Positions 52,801-61,436 of a DNA stretch of 64,000 bases are shown here, piece by piece; the first letter of the stretch is position 1, and each line of letters begins with the position of its first letter. Where the stretch lies: NCBI RefSeq assembly GCF_963666675.1, contig NZ_OY762929.1, positions 3,658,001 through 3,722,000 of the forward strand. The letters run 5' to 3'. Made by a program: the position numbers and the translations under genes. This DNA comes from an uncultured Desulfobacter sp. (lineage in GTDB: Bacteria > Desulfobacterota > Desulfobacteria > Desulfobacterales > Desulfobacteraceae). A model generated the notes under the pieces. The model made no database searches and had not been told where the DNA came from. It saw only the letters and a list, made by a program, of their open reading frames with translations.

Positions 52801-54181
52801 CAATGGGCACCAGGCCCTTGACACGTTAAAAAAAGCCTTTAATGGGGTTGATCCATACAAAATTGCCGTCATTGACATGCAGATGCCCGAGATGGATGGT
52901 GAAACGCTTGGCCGAACGATTAAAAATGATCCCCAATATGCACAGATGCACATTATTATGCTCACCTCCATGGGCAGGCGCGGTGACGCCAAACGATTTG
53001 AAGCGGCCGGCTTTGATGGTTATGCCAACAAACCTATCCGCCCCAGGGAGTTGCTGTCTATTTTAATCAAAGTGGTATCCGGCGGTTCTGGCGCCGAGGC
53101 TGTGGTTACACGACACTCCGCCCGCGAAGAACAGCATCTTTTTAGCCTGAACGCACGTGCACTTGTGGTGGAAGACAACAATATCAACCGGCAGGTGGCC
53201 GTGGGCACACTGAAGAAACTTGGCCTGCATGCAGATACGGCATCTGACGGCATTGAAGCGATTAAGGCGCTTACACACACACCGTACAACATTGTCTTCA
53301 TGGACATTCAGATGCCCGGCATGGACGGATACCAGGCGACCGCCCGTATCCGTGACCCTGAAACGGGCGTTCTTAACACTGAAATCCCAATTGTTGCCAT
53401 GACGGCCCATGCCATGCAGGGCTACAGGGAAAAATGCCTGTCAGCCGGCATGAACGATTACGTATCCAAGCCCATTGATAAAACAGCGTTGGCCAAGGTG
53501 TTAAAACGCTGGCTGCCGGCGTTTACAGCCCCATCGACCGACGAGCAGTCAACGCCGGCAACGGCAAACGAAGATATCCCGGAACTTTCGGGCATTGCCG
53601 TCCAAGAGGCACTTAAGTTTCTGGAAATGGATTTTAACACATATAAAACCTATCTTCTGACCTTTAGCAAAGATGCGCAAAAGGCCATGGATACGCTCCG
53701 AAACCTTGCGGGGCAAAACATCCCGGCGGAAGCCTCGGCACTGGCCCACAAGCTTGTGGGGGCGGCCGGTAATCTGCGTGCATTTCAGGTGAAAGAGGCT
53801 GCAGTAAAACTTGAGCAGGCAGCCGAACAGGACCAAATCCCTATGCTCTTGGTCAATGAACTTGAAAAGGCTCTACAGATATTCATTGACACGGTCACGC
53901 CCCTGGGCGAAACTGAATCAATAGGGAATCCCGGAAACCTGAACGTGGAAGCCGCGTATCAGTATATTGATAAAATAGAAGCGCTTATCATCAGCAGCGA
54001 TGTTGTGGAAGTCGATGCTTTGATTGATCTGGAACGCGCCGTTGGTGGAAGTGGAGACCCAATTGTTCTGTCAAAGCTTAAAGACAGCCTGCAGGACTTT
54101 GATTATCAAAAGGCACATGAAGCCCTTAAGGCAATCCGAGCCTGGATGGATAATCAATCTTCCAAGGAAAAAAAGGTATGA
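49835..54181 (+). CDS. multi-PAS hybrid histidine kinase with two receivers and HPt
   Basis: A 1448-residue sensor. Order: 5TM-LYT-like membrane domain (1-185, with GAFGGPISAVFSAVMAGAFRLYLGG), PAS domains at about 205-325, 327-450, 460-570 and 575-690, HisKA with phospho-His723 (SHEIRTPMNGV), HATPase (DTGIGIP near 872), REC1 with Asp1014, REC2 with Asp1157, and an HPt with His1305 (ALAHKLVGAAGNL). All catalytic residues are present, giving a complete internal phosphorelay. It overlaps the REC-GGDEF gene by four bases, so the HPt-to-receiver transfer is likely directed there. Signal unknown; 5TM-LYT resembles Bacillus LytS-type sensors. Confidence 0.93.
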   Translation: MTRGIELFFTLFNNLATFIALVAFYGYLIRKYQTLFWVHRQILNGVLFSVFAIGSMYARIPIIEGVILDQRNTIIILSGAFGGPISAVFSAVMAGAFRLYLGGTGVIGGVVNVVMSAIAGSILYKYQKKFESIKKTAVCSLFATLAIVPGFFFVENPQTGLQLFKAIGLPFGTATYVSVFLIGFMLKKQEQSFAIEQSFRKSQERLELALTGANDGHWDWNLETNTVYYSPRFKELLGYTDAEFPNVKKSWINNMHPDDLEQAKVTLKKLIDGKAAHSEHEFRMRHKDGSFHWFLSRGTGFKDKDGIVFRLAGTQTDITERKEQEQKLKESELRFHAIIDASPVPFIIENDSGKFIYMNPAFTDTFGYTLDDIPHEGDFWPTVYPNPAYREKVKNKVLEISELAEQGLSPCPPVETRICCKDGSFRTVSTSKAALGALSGKMRLGVFFDVTLIRRMSERLQTILDNASDGMHLLDDQGYIVEFSKSFSHMLGYTAEELSQLHMSDWDMYAPLEKMSYLIQTSMNNPKTIETQHRRKDGKMVDVEISARGILLDGQPLLYASSRDITPRKRAENQLKQALMEQSAILENANVGIIQVKDRKILKCNKKMAEIFGYQVEEMVGKSTLMFYSSQEHYENVGRKILPVIFGGKTYTSERELPRKDGAHIWIKVSGTAIDVNAPKSGSIWVFEDISEAKARELELKAAKAEAEQANTLKSEFLANMSHEIRTPMNGVIGMADLLMDTRLSHEQWHYANAIRSSGKLLLGLINDILDFSKIEAGKLEMETIDFDLFGLLDDFLDSIAPRAHEKNLELLCSIAPETPSLLKGDPGRLRQVLTNLAGNAVKFTQTGEILIKVSVVKDNETACLIRFVVKDTGIGIPENKTAILFDKFSQADASTTRKYGGSGLGLAITKQLVELMAGAIEVSSQEGHGSEFGFTAWFETRKVPESDQPPMPVDLQGLRILVVDDNTTSRDILTTQFKAWGMRPDESSNGHQALDTLKKAFNGVDPYKIAVIDMQMPEMDGETLGRTIKNDPQYAQMHIIMLTSMGRRGDAKRFEAAGFDGYANKPIRPRELLSILIKVVSGGSGAEAVVTRHSAREEQHLFSLNARALVVEDNNINRQVAVGTLKKLGLHADTASDGIEAIKALTHTPYNIVFMDIQMPGMDGYQATARIRDPETGVLNTEIPIVAMTAHAMQGYREKCLSAGMNDYVSKPIDKTALAKVLKRWLPAFTAPSTDEQSTPATANEDIPELSGIAVQEALKFLEMDFNTYKTYLLTFSKDAQKAMDTLRNLAGQNIPAEASALAHKLVGAAGNLRAFQVKEAAVKLEQAAEQDQIPMLLVNELEKALQIFIDTVTPLGETESIGNPGNLNVEAAYQYIDKIEALIISSDVVEVDALIDLERAVGGSGDPIVLSKLKDSLQDFDYQKAHEALKAIRAWMDNQSSKEKKV

Positions 54182-55095
54182 AGCAATTGATGAAAGCCGG
54201 ATCAATCCTCATCGTGGATGATACCCCGGTGAATATCCAAATGCTGGTCAACGCGTTGAAAGACACCTATCGGGTCCGGGTGGCCAATGGGGGACTCAAG
54301 GCATTGGCCATTGCCGAATCCGATGATCCACCGGATATCATACTACTTGATGTCAGGATGCCCGAGCTCGACGGCTATGAGGTCTGCCGTCGCTTAAAGC
54401 AGAATCCGGAGACCATGCAAATCCCCATCATCTTTGTTACCACCCGCGGAAGCAGCGAAGATGAGGCCTTTGGGCTCAATCTGGGCGCCGTGGATTATAT
54501 TTCAAAACCCTTCAGCATACCTGTGGTCAAGGCCCGGGTACGTACCCATCTGCAGCTGAAACGCCATACGGACAAGCTGGAATCCCTGGCAATGATAGAC
54601 GGATTGACAGGCATCGCAAACCGCAGAAGTTTTGATCAGACCCTGGAACAGGAGTGGCGCAGGGCCCAGCGCACAAACGCCTGTTTGAGCCTGATCATGA
54701 TCGATATTGATGAGTTTAAAAGATATAATGATAATTACGGTCACGGCACAGGGGACGAATGCCTGCGCCTGGTTGCCGGTACCATTGAATCCGCCATGCG
54801 CCGGTCTGGTGATTTTGTCGGTCGCTACGGTGGAGAAGAGTTCGTTGTCCTTCTTCCGGAGTGTGACCGGGCGGGTGCCGTGGAAATGGCGGAAAAAATT
54901 CGCACCAAAATAAAAAATCTCAACATTCCCCATGCCTTTTCCCAGGTCGCCGATCACATCACCGTCAGTATAGGCTGCAAATCCATGGGGTACCAGTCAG
55001 GCACCCCACGCACCCACTTGCTCCAAAAGGCGGATCAGGCACTGTACCAGGCAAAAGAACAGGGCCGGGACAGGGTGGTCGCCTCAGATGCATAA
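54178..55095 (+). CDS. response regulator with diguanylate cyclase output (REC-GGDEF)
   Basis: A 305-residue PleD/WspR-like regulator. Receiver domain 8-125 with phospho-acceptor Asp58 (LLDVRMPELDG) and Lys of KPF. GGDEF domain 135-305 with GGEEF (218-222) and I-site RSGD (209-212). It likely makes cyclic-di-GMP on phosphorylation by the preceding hybrid kinase, whose stop overlaps its start (ATGA). No other output domain. Confidence 0.94.
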   Translation: MKQLMKAGSILIVDDTPVNIQMLVNALKDTYRVRVANGGLKALAIAESDDPPDIILLDVRMPELDGYEVCRRLKQNPETMQIPIIFVTTRGSSEDEAFGLNLGAVDYISKPFSIPVVKARVRTHLQLKRHTDKLESLAMIDGLTGIANRRSFDQTLEQEWRRAQRTNACLSLIMIDIDEFKRYNDNYGHGTGDECLRLVAGTIESAMRRSGDFVGRYGGEEFVVLLPECDRAGAVEMAEKIRTKIKNLNIPHAFSQVADHITVSIGCKSMGYQSGTPRTHLLQKADQALYQAKEQGRDRVVASDA

Positions 55096-55110
55096 AACGT
55101 TACAGGCCAA

Positions 55111-56316
55111 ATGATTTTATTTTTTATTACAGCCGTTTTGGTCACAGGGTTTATCTACGCTTTTTTCGGATTTCGAATCATCCGTCCGCTGTCCATTGAT
55201 GTGAAATGGAAAACCGGGCTGTGGGCCATGCTCTTATTTTGCTTTGCTTCGTTTATCACAGTAATGTTCACGCGACACAGATTTGCCGATCATTGGATCA
55301 CCCCGGCCCTTTACTGGATTGCATTTACCGGCTTTGGTTTTACCACCCTTATATTTCCCGTCATTGTGGCCAAAGACCTCTGTATGGGGATCTACCACCT
55401 TACCCGAAAGTTATTGTCCACCCTAGGCAGGAAAAATAGAGCTACCGGCAGTTCAAAGCCGGGCATAGACCCATCCCGCAGAATTTTTTTGACCAATGCG
55501 GGAAATGCAGCCTTGGTGGGTTCGGCCGTTGTGTTAACCGGATACGGCATCAACCGGGTGACCCGGGAACCCGACATCATAAAGGTAGACGTCCCCATTA
55601 AAGACCTGCCTTATCCGTTCAGGGGGTTTACCATTCTGCAGATTTCAGATCTGCACATCAGCATGACCTTAAAAAAAGAATATGTTCAACGGGTCGTGGA
55701 TAAAGCCGTGGGGCAGCCGGTTGATATGATCGTCTTCACCGGGGACATGGCCGACGGCCGTGAAAAAGATATGGGCAAAGAGGCAACCCCCCTGTCAGTT
55801 CTGACGGCTCCGTTTGGAAAATACTTTGTAACGGGAAACCATGACTATTATTCGGGCGTCCACGCATGGCTGGGTAGAATTGAGCGCCTGGGCTTTGAGC
55901 CCCTGATCAATGAACACCGCATCATTGAAAAGGAGAACGCTCACATTGTGCTGGCTGGAATCACCGATTACCGGGCCGGCAGGATCATACCCGGCCATAG
56001 GTCTGATCCGGAAAAGGCCCTGGGGAGCGCGCCATTGTCCACGCCGAGAATCATGCTTGCCCACCAGCCTAAAAGCATTTTTAAAACCGACAATCTGGGT
56101 GTGGATCTGATGATCTGCGGCCATACCCATGGGGGCCAGTATTTTCCCTGGAACTTTCTGGTCGGCCTGGACCAGCCATACGTTCACGGGCTCCACCGGC
56201 ACAATGCCGGCCGGATTTACGTGAACCGGGGAACCGGATACTGGGGACCGCCCCTGAGGGTCTGTGCGCCGCCGGAGATCACCGTGCTGCGGCTGGTGAA
56301 TGAATCGACCGGTTAA
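55111..56316 (+). CDS. membrane metallophosphoesterase
   Basis: A 401-residue protein with three or four N-terminal membrane helices (residues 1-110) and a calcineurin-like domain from about 165. Metal ligands: DLH (QISDLHIS), GDMAD, GNHDYY and GHTHGGQYFPW. A SRRIFLTNAG sequence near 122, just before another hydrophobic segment, resembles a twin-arginine signal inside the chain. It resembles UDP-sugar/undecaprenyl-type or YkuE-like phosphoesterases. It lies 15 bases after the REC-GGDEF gene. Confidence 0.9.
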   Translation: MILFFITAVLVTGFIYAFFGFRIIRPLSIDVKWKTGLWAMLLFCFASFITVMFTRHRFADHWITPALYWIAFTGFGFTTLIFPVIVAKDLCMGIYHLTRKLLSTLGRKNRATGSSKPGIDPSRRIFLTNAGNAALVGSAVVLTGYGINRVTREPDIIKVDVPIKDLPYPFRGFTILQISDLHISMTLKKEYVQRVVDKAVGQPVDMIVFTGDMADGREKDMGKEATPLSVLTAPFGKYFVTGNHDYYSGVHAWLGRIERLGFEPLINEHRIIEKENAHIVLAGITDYRAGRIIPGHRSDPEKALGSAPLSTPRIMLAHQPKSIFKTDNLGVDLMICGHTHGGQYFPWNFLVGLDQPYVHGLHRHNAGRIYVNRGTGYWGPPLRVCAPPEITVLRLVNESTG

Positions 56317-56322
56317 ATAATC

Positions 56323-57222
56323 TCAATGCCGGTCCGAAGGGTCGATATGCACCCGGACATCACTGACCTTATCCATATGCACCCGGACCATCTCCCGGAC
56401 CGATTCGCCGATGTCGTGGGCCATTTCCACGGTAATCTTGGGATCCACCACAATGTCCAGATCCACAAGAAACGCCGCACCGCTCTGTCGGACCCGTATG
56501 CCGTGCACGTTTCTCACCCCGTTGACGGTGAGCGCAAGTGTCGTCACTTCCTTAATTTTTTCCTCACCCACCGATTCATCCATAATCTGCCCGACGGCGT
56601 CCAGGGCAATATTATAACTCATCTTGAATATGAACAACGCCACCACAATACCGGCCACAGGATCAAGCACAGGATATTTTAACTTAGCCCCCACAATACC
56701 GATCAGGGCGGCAATGGAGGAAAAGGAGTCGGATCGGTGATCCATGGCATTGGCAATGGTTGAAGGGCTGTTGGTCTTCACCCCTGCCCTGTAGGTGAAC
56801 TGGTACATCAACTCTTTGACGACAATTGACAGGACCGCCGCATACACGGCCGCGTTTCCCGGGGCATGGAGATCCCCCTGCCGGATTGTTTCAATGGCGG
56901 TTCGAATAATCTCAACACCTGCGGCAGCCAGCATGCCCACCACAACCAAAGTGGAAATCACCTCCGCCCTGCCGTGGCCGTAGGGGTGTTCTTCGTCCGC
57001 AGGTTTCTGGGCGATTTTCAGGCTGATATAAACGAACACGGATGCAAAAATGTCCGAGGCGGAATGCACGGCATCGGCCACCATGGCACCGGAGTTTGAC
57101 ACAACCCCGGCCCAGCCCTTCAGGGCCGTTAAAACAAAATTCCCTGCAAATCCCACAACCGCCCAGTACCGGGCAGTTTGAAAATCTTTATCTTCCAATG
57201 TCTGCTGTCGGCTTTGACCCAT
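56323..57222 (-). CDS. cation diffusion facilitator family transporter
   Basis: A 299-residue CDF exporter with six helices and a C-terminal cytoplasmic domain. Metal site signatures: MVADAVHSASDIFASV (HxxxD) in helix II and AMDHRSDSFSSIAALIG (HxxxD) in helix V, plus HPYGHGRAEVI in the cytoplasmic loop. Exports divalent metal such as zinc, iron or manganese in exchange for protons. Convergent with the metallophosphoesterase gene (7 bases apart). Confidence 0.94.
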   Translation of the reverse strand: MGQSRQQTLEDKDFQTARYWAVVGFAGNFVLTALKGWAGVVSNSGAMVADAVHSASDIFASVFVYISLKIAQKPADEEHPYGHGRAEVISTLVVVGMLAAAGVEIIRTAIETIRQGDLHAPGNAAVYAAVLSIVVKELMYQFTYRAGVKTNSPSTIANAMDHRSDSFSSIAALIGIVGAKLKYPVLDPVAGIVVALFIFKMSYNIALDAVGQIMDESVGEEKIKEVTTLALTVNGVRNVHGIRVRQSGAAFLVDLDIVVDPKITVEMAHDIGESVREMVRVHMDKVSDVRVHIDPSDRH

Positions 57223-57305
57223 CTATTTACCTGCTCCTTAAACAAATCCCGGTTCCAAACCCTATGACATCTCCAAATATATCAATCAGCCATGAGGGGT
57301 TATAC

Positions 57306-59447
57306 TCAATCAATACTTCCGATCACCTGGCGGGGCCGGACACCGTCGGAAGGGGCGACGATCCCCTGTTTTTCCATGAGATCAATGATCCTTGCGGCCC
57401 GGTTGTAACCGATCCTCAGGGCCCGCTGTACCCCGGATATGGATGCCTGGCGGGTGGACATGACAAGGTCCAGGGCCTGCTGGTACTTTTCGTCATACTC
57501 ATCATCGTCAAAGTAAACCGCCTGCTGGGGTTCTTCCTCTTTTTCCGTAGTCACCTCTGAAATGTAGTCGGGTTTTCCCTGGGACTTGATAAACTCCGTG
57601 ATGGCCCCCAATTCCCGTTCGGAGAGATATGTGCCGTGGACCCGCTGGAGCCGGGCCGTTCCCGGGGGTACAAAAAGCATATCACCCCGGCCCAGAAGGG
57701 TTTCCGCCCCATTGGCATCAATGATGGTCCTGGAGTCGGTCTTGGAAGAGACCTGGAAAGAGATCCGGGTGGGGAAATTGGCCTTGATGATGCCGGTGAG
57801 CACATCCACCGAAGGCCGCTGGGTGGCCAGGATCATGTGGATGCCGGCGGCCCGGGCCATCTGGGCAATGCGGGTCAAGGAAAATTCGATGTCCTTGCTG
57901 GCCGTCATCATCAGATCCGCCAGCTCGTCAATGATCACGACAATATACGGAAAAGGAGTACAGTCTTCATCCATATCCGACAGATCCCCTGTCCGGATTT
58001 TTTTGTTATACTGCTCTATGTTCCGCACATGCAGCAGCGCCAGTTTTTCATACCGCTGCTCCATCTCCCGGACCACCCATTGCAGGGCAATATTTGCCTT
58101 TTTCATATCTGTGATCACAGGGGTTATCAGGTGCGGAATGTCGTTGAACAATGACAGTTCAATGCGTTTGGGGTCAATCATGATGAACTTGACCCGGCCC
58201 GGGGTTGATTTATACAAAATACTGCAGATCATGGCATTGAGTGCCACGCTTTTACCCGTTCCGGTGGCCCCGGCAATGAGCAGGTGGGGCATTCGTTCAA
58301 GACCGACCACCACAGGTTTTCCAATGATATCCTTGCCCAGGCAGATGGGCGCAGGGGAGTTGATGTCATTAAAGTCGGCGGTACCCACGATATCCCTGAA
58401 CGGCACAACACACATGGCCGGATTTGGGATCTCAATACCGATGACATCCTTGCCCGGAATGGGGGCCACGATACGAATGCTCAGGGCACTGAGGGCCAGG
58501 GCCAGGTCATCCGCCAGGTTCACGATCTTGCTGATCTTGATCCCCGGGGCGGGCTTGTACTCAAAGGTGGTGATCACAGGGCCCGGCAACACCTCCATCA
58601 CTTCGCCCTTGATGCCAAAATATCCCAGTTTCTGCTCCAGCAGTTCCGCATCCCGCCGGATGGCTTCATGGTCCACCACGGTTTCCCGGCCGCCCCTTTC
58701 AAGAAAATCCAGGGAAGGCAGACGGTTCGTTCCCCCCTGGGTTCCATCCCCCCTGCCATCATCATTATCCCGGCGATTTGACCAGGAGAGAGGGGTATCC
58801 ATCGGCTTCAGTGAATCCGGCGGGACAGATTGCGTAATTTTCACCTTGTCTTCAGGTGGTTCCAAGGGGGTAGACTCGATCTCTTTGGCTTTTTTAAGGT
58901 TATTAAGCACCTGTGTCACCAAAGGTCCGGGGGCCGTTTTTGCCGGGAGGGGTTTCTCTTTTTCTTCTTGGGACGCTTCGGGTTCAGGTTCCTTTTCGAA
59001 ACTGTCGGCCAAGTCAGGCGCCGGCATAGCAGTCTCGCAGGATTCACACTCAACCGTTAACTCTAGGATATCATCATCTTGACCGGTTATTTGCTCTTCT
59101 TCATCGAATTTCACAGGTGGTGACACAGGTGTTAAAGGCGGCTCAACTAGACTCTCGGATCGTGTTTTAAGTGTTTCATGGGCATTGAGCAGTTCATCAT
59201 ACTTATTTTGAAGTTTGACATACCTGTCCGCCAGATTCAAATTGGTCAACAGCAGTTTGACATATGGATTGGCCTTGCCCTGCCTGCCAAAGGATTGGTC
59301 CGCTTTTTCCATTTCACCGGTCATCACCCTTGCAATACGTTCGGCATCACCCTGTCCGGTTTCCCCACTGATCTGAAATCGATACTCTCCGCATTCGGTT
59401 TTTAAACGCAAAAGATTGTTATCTAAGCTGTAATTCTTTTTTTCCAC
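57306..59447 (-). CDS. ftsK: FtsK/SpoIIIE DNA translocase with ZapA-like N-terminus
   Basis: A 713-residue DNA motor. The C-terminal part is standard: alpha/beta motor domains (about 260-620) with Walker A GATGTGKS (393-400), Walker B VVIIDELADL, and a gamma winged helix (about 645-713, TRQASISGVQRALRIGYNRAARII) that reads KOPS-type sites. What is odd is the N-terminus: the four membrane helices of FtsK are missing. Residues 10-85 read ECGEYRFQISGE ... VKLLLTNLNLADRYVKLQNKYDELL, which follows the ZapA pattern 'G-x-EYR... AALNIADEL' that binds FtsZ, followed by a long Pro/Glu linker (100-245). GTG start at 59447; the ZapA call is my inference. Confidence 0.9.
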   Translation of the reverse strand: MEKKNYSLDNNLLRLKTECGEYRFQISGETGQGDAERIARVMTGEMEKADQSFGRQGKANPYVKLLLTNLNLADRYVKLQNKYDELLNAHETLKTRSESLVEPPLTPVSPPVKFDEEEQITGQDDDILELTVECESCETAMPAPDLADSFEKEPEPEASQEEKEKPLPAKTAPGPLVTQVLNNLKKAKEIESTPLEPPEDKVKITQSVPPDSLKPMDTPLSWSNRRDNDDGRGDGTQGGTNRLPSLDFLERGGRETVVDHEAIRRDAELLEQKLGYFGIKGEVMEVLPGPVITTFEYKPAPGIKISKIVNLADDLALALSALSIRIVAPIPGKDVIGIEIPNPAMCVVPFRDIVGTADFNDINSPAPICLGKDIIGKPVVVGLERMPHLLIAGATGTGKSVALNAMICSILYKSTPGRVKFIMIDPKRIELSLFNDIPHLITPVITDMKKANIALQWVVREMEQRYEKLALLHVRNIEQYNKKIRTGDLSDMDEDCTPFPYIVVIIDELADLMMTASKDIEFSLTRIAQMARAAGIHMILATQRPSVDVLTGIIKANFPTRISFQVSSKTDSRTIIDANGAETLLGRGDMLFVPPGTARLQRVHGTYLSERELGAITEFIKSQGKPDYISEVTTEKEEEPQQAVYFDDDEYDEKYQQALDLVMSTRQASISGVQRALRIGYNRAARIIDLMEKQGIVAPSDGVRPRQVIGSID

Positions 59448-59722
59448 GCTAAATAATACTTTCCTGGGATAATACGTATGAACATTTACCGAGCCGGTTT
59501 CAACCGGTCAGCCCACATCGAATTTGGTAACACGTTAACCGGTTGCCGTTAGCCTTTGATTAGAACTTACCTAATACAACCGCACAGGTTATAGCATAAC
59601 CGAAACCGGGATTCCAGGCAGTTGAACTATTTTGCCTTTCCACGTTAACACACCGGCTTGGCTGAACAAGATTGTTAAATTTTCCCGTGTCAATCTCTAC
59701 CGGGGTGTGGTATTTGTTTCAT

Positions 59723-59995
59723 ATGAAAAACAATACATCCCACTCCATTGATCATCTCCACAAGCCCGCCAGGCTATCGCCGTTTGGCAGGTTCTTTCGG
59801 CTCTTTGCCTCATGGTTCGGATTCACCGGCCTCTACGCGGCATTTTCGGTCTGTCCTTTCTGTGGGCAGCAGGGGTGCCCTGTGGGCATGGTATCGGCAG
59901 GTACGATTGGGGCATTTTTAGCCTTGTGTCTCCAGGACTGGAAGCGCCTTTTTGCATACGTCAAAAATCGTTTTACGTCATCAAACAAGCCCTGA
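59723..59995 (+). CDS. small membrane protein with CPFCGQQGCP motif
   Basis: A 90-residue protein: a basic N-terminal segment with three His, then two hydrophobic stretches flanking FSVCPFCGQQGCPVGMVSAGTIGAF. The CPFC plus GCP cysteines could bind an iron-sulfur cluster or zinc, or work as a redox pair near the membrane. The ATG at 59723 is chosen; a longer reading exists upstream without support. It is convergent with the amidase (26 bases between stops). No family name known. Confidence 0.65.
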   Translation: MKNNTSHSIDHLHKPARLSPFGRFFRLFASWFGFTGLYAAFSVCPFCGQQGCPVGMVSAGTIGAFLALCLQDWKRLFAYVKNRFTSSNKP

Positions 59996-60020
59996 AAAAA
60001 GTGTTTCCTGCCATTTGACA

Positions 60021-61361
60021 TTACCCCGCAATGGGCAGGTAAACCCCAGTCCCTTTGGGCAGATCACTGAAATCAGAAATCTTATTGCCCGGAACCGGCC
60101 CCCGGCCCGGAATATGGTAAATGGTTCCGGGGTCTTTAAACTTGGTTCCGGCGATTTTATAGGCTGTTTTATATTTTGTGAGATTAAAGGGCCCTTTATA
60201 CCCCACCACCAGACGGGTGCCGGCGGGAAGATCATCCCAGTCCGAAATCACACGCCCGGTCAAACTTTTCCCCGAAGGGAGAAAATAGATGGTGGAGTCC
60301 GCATGATACGCCCCCCCGGCATGGGACCAGGCCGTCATCCGACCGGAAATGGTTTTGATGATGCTTTTGGCCTGGGTCCGGACCTGTTCCGTCTCCTGGT
60401 TAAGCAGCACCTTTGTGCCCGCAGGCAAGCGGTCCCAGCCCAGACTTGAAGCGACTTTGTCACCGGCCAGGGTTTTCCCCCAGGGCAGCACATAAACCGT
60501 ACCGGGGGCATCATAATCTTCACCGGCAATGGTCCAGGCCGAATTCTGCGTTGAAATAACATCGGACGCCAGGGCCAGGGACCTCTTTTTTCCGGAACGA
60601 ATACCGGTACCGGGTGCCGGATAAAATACGTTGGCCAGCATGGGATCAGGCGTAAGGCGCCCTGCCCTGACATCGGGATCAAAAGCCCAGGTTGATCCAA
60701 GCCCTGCGCGAATTCTGTCAAAATTTTTCGCACATCGTTTACGCCCTCTGTGATTCTTAGAAAACCATCGATTGGGTTTGCCGTATGCAATCTGACTGTG
60801 GGTTAAAACGTCTTTGTCCCCAAGGCCGTAGAACCGTTTAAGAATATAAAGCAGCATCCCCCCGGACCGGTACTGACTGTCGGTGAGCGGGGCATAGTGG
60901 TAGCCGACAAACTCAATGCCCACAGAGATATCACTGACATTGGCAACCCCGTTCCACATGGAGAGACCGGCATGATCCGCCCGGTATTTTTTATCCAGAA
61001 TCCGATAAACCGTCCCGTTTCTGGCCACCACATAGTTGGCATGCCCCCCGGGTGTGCCACGACCGTTCTTAAACCGTTTTCCCCTGGACACCACCCGCAA
61101 CGTACTTTCCAGCCCCAGCTCAGAGGTATGCACGATAATCAACCGGGTGTTGGGGCGCACCCTTTTTCTAAACCGGGGATTGATCCGGGAACGATAATCG
61201 ACAATACGATTCTGGAAACCGACAAGATCCGAACGAGAATAATTTTGTGCACTCCACCCCGGTACCGTTGTCAACAGTATGACAATAAGTATCAGGGCAA
61301 TAACGGGGAAGGGAGCAGAACCCGTTGAAAAATAAAAATTGGCACAAGGTTCAATCTTCAT
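60021..61361 (-). CDS. N-acetylmuramoyl-L-alanine amidase with three C-terminal repeats
   Basis: A 446-residue exported peptidoglycan amidase. N-terminal hydrophobic segment (about 20-38) as signal or anchor. Residues 70-215 are an Amidase_2-type domain: LIIVHTSELG, ADHAGLSMWNG, VGIEFVGYHYAPL, THSQIAYGKPNRWF, the histidines forming the zinc site. From about 290 there are three tandem units of 45-50 residues, each 'A-x-x-IAG-x-x-Y...PGT-x-Y-x-LP-x-GK-x-L-x-G ... DLPAGT', ending in short beta-rich segments. They resemble a cell-wall-binding repeat but I do not know a name. Confidence 0.88.
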   Translation of the reverse strand: MKIEPCANFYFSTGSAPFPVIALILIVILLTTVPGWSAQNYSRSDLVGFQNRIVDYRSRINPRFRKRVRPNTRLIIVHTSELGLESTLRVVSRGKRFKNGRGTPGGHANYVVARNGTVYRILDKKYRADHAGLSMWNGVANVSDISVGIEFVGYHYAPLTDSQYRSGGMLLYILKRFYGLGDKDVLTHSQIAYGKPNRWFSKNHRGRKRCAKNFDRIRAGLGSTWAFDPDVRAGRLTPDPMLANVFYPAPGTGIRSGKKRSLALASDVISTQNSAWTIAGEDYDAPGTVYVLPWGKTLAGDKVASSLGWDRLPAGTKVLLNQETEQVRTQAKSIIKTISGRMTAWSHAGGAYHADSTIYFLPSGKSLTGRVISDWDDLPAGTRLVVGYKGPFNLTKYKTAYKIAGTKFKDPGTIYHIPGRGPVPGNKISDFSDLPKGTGVYLPIAG

Positions 61362-61436
61362 GGTTTTAAATTATATCAACACGGTTGCGAATTTGCAAAG
61401 GCCCTGCTTAGAAAGAATTCAAAGAAGATCCTTTGG

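Noticed and set aside
57586..59082. 498-codon reading antisense to ftsK
   Set aside because: Shadow of the GC-rich ftsK frame; composition and lack of domains show it is not a gene.
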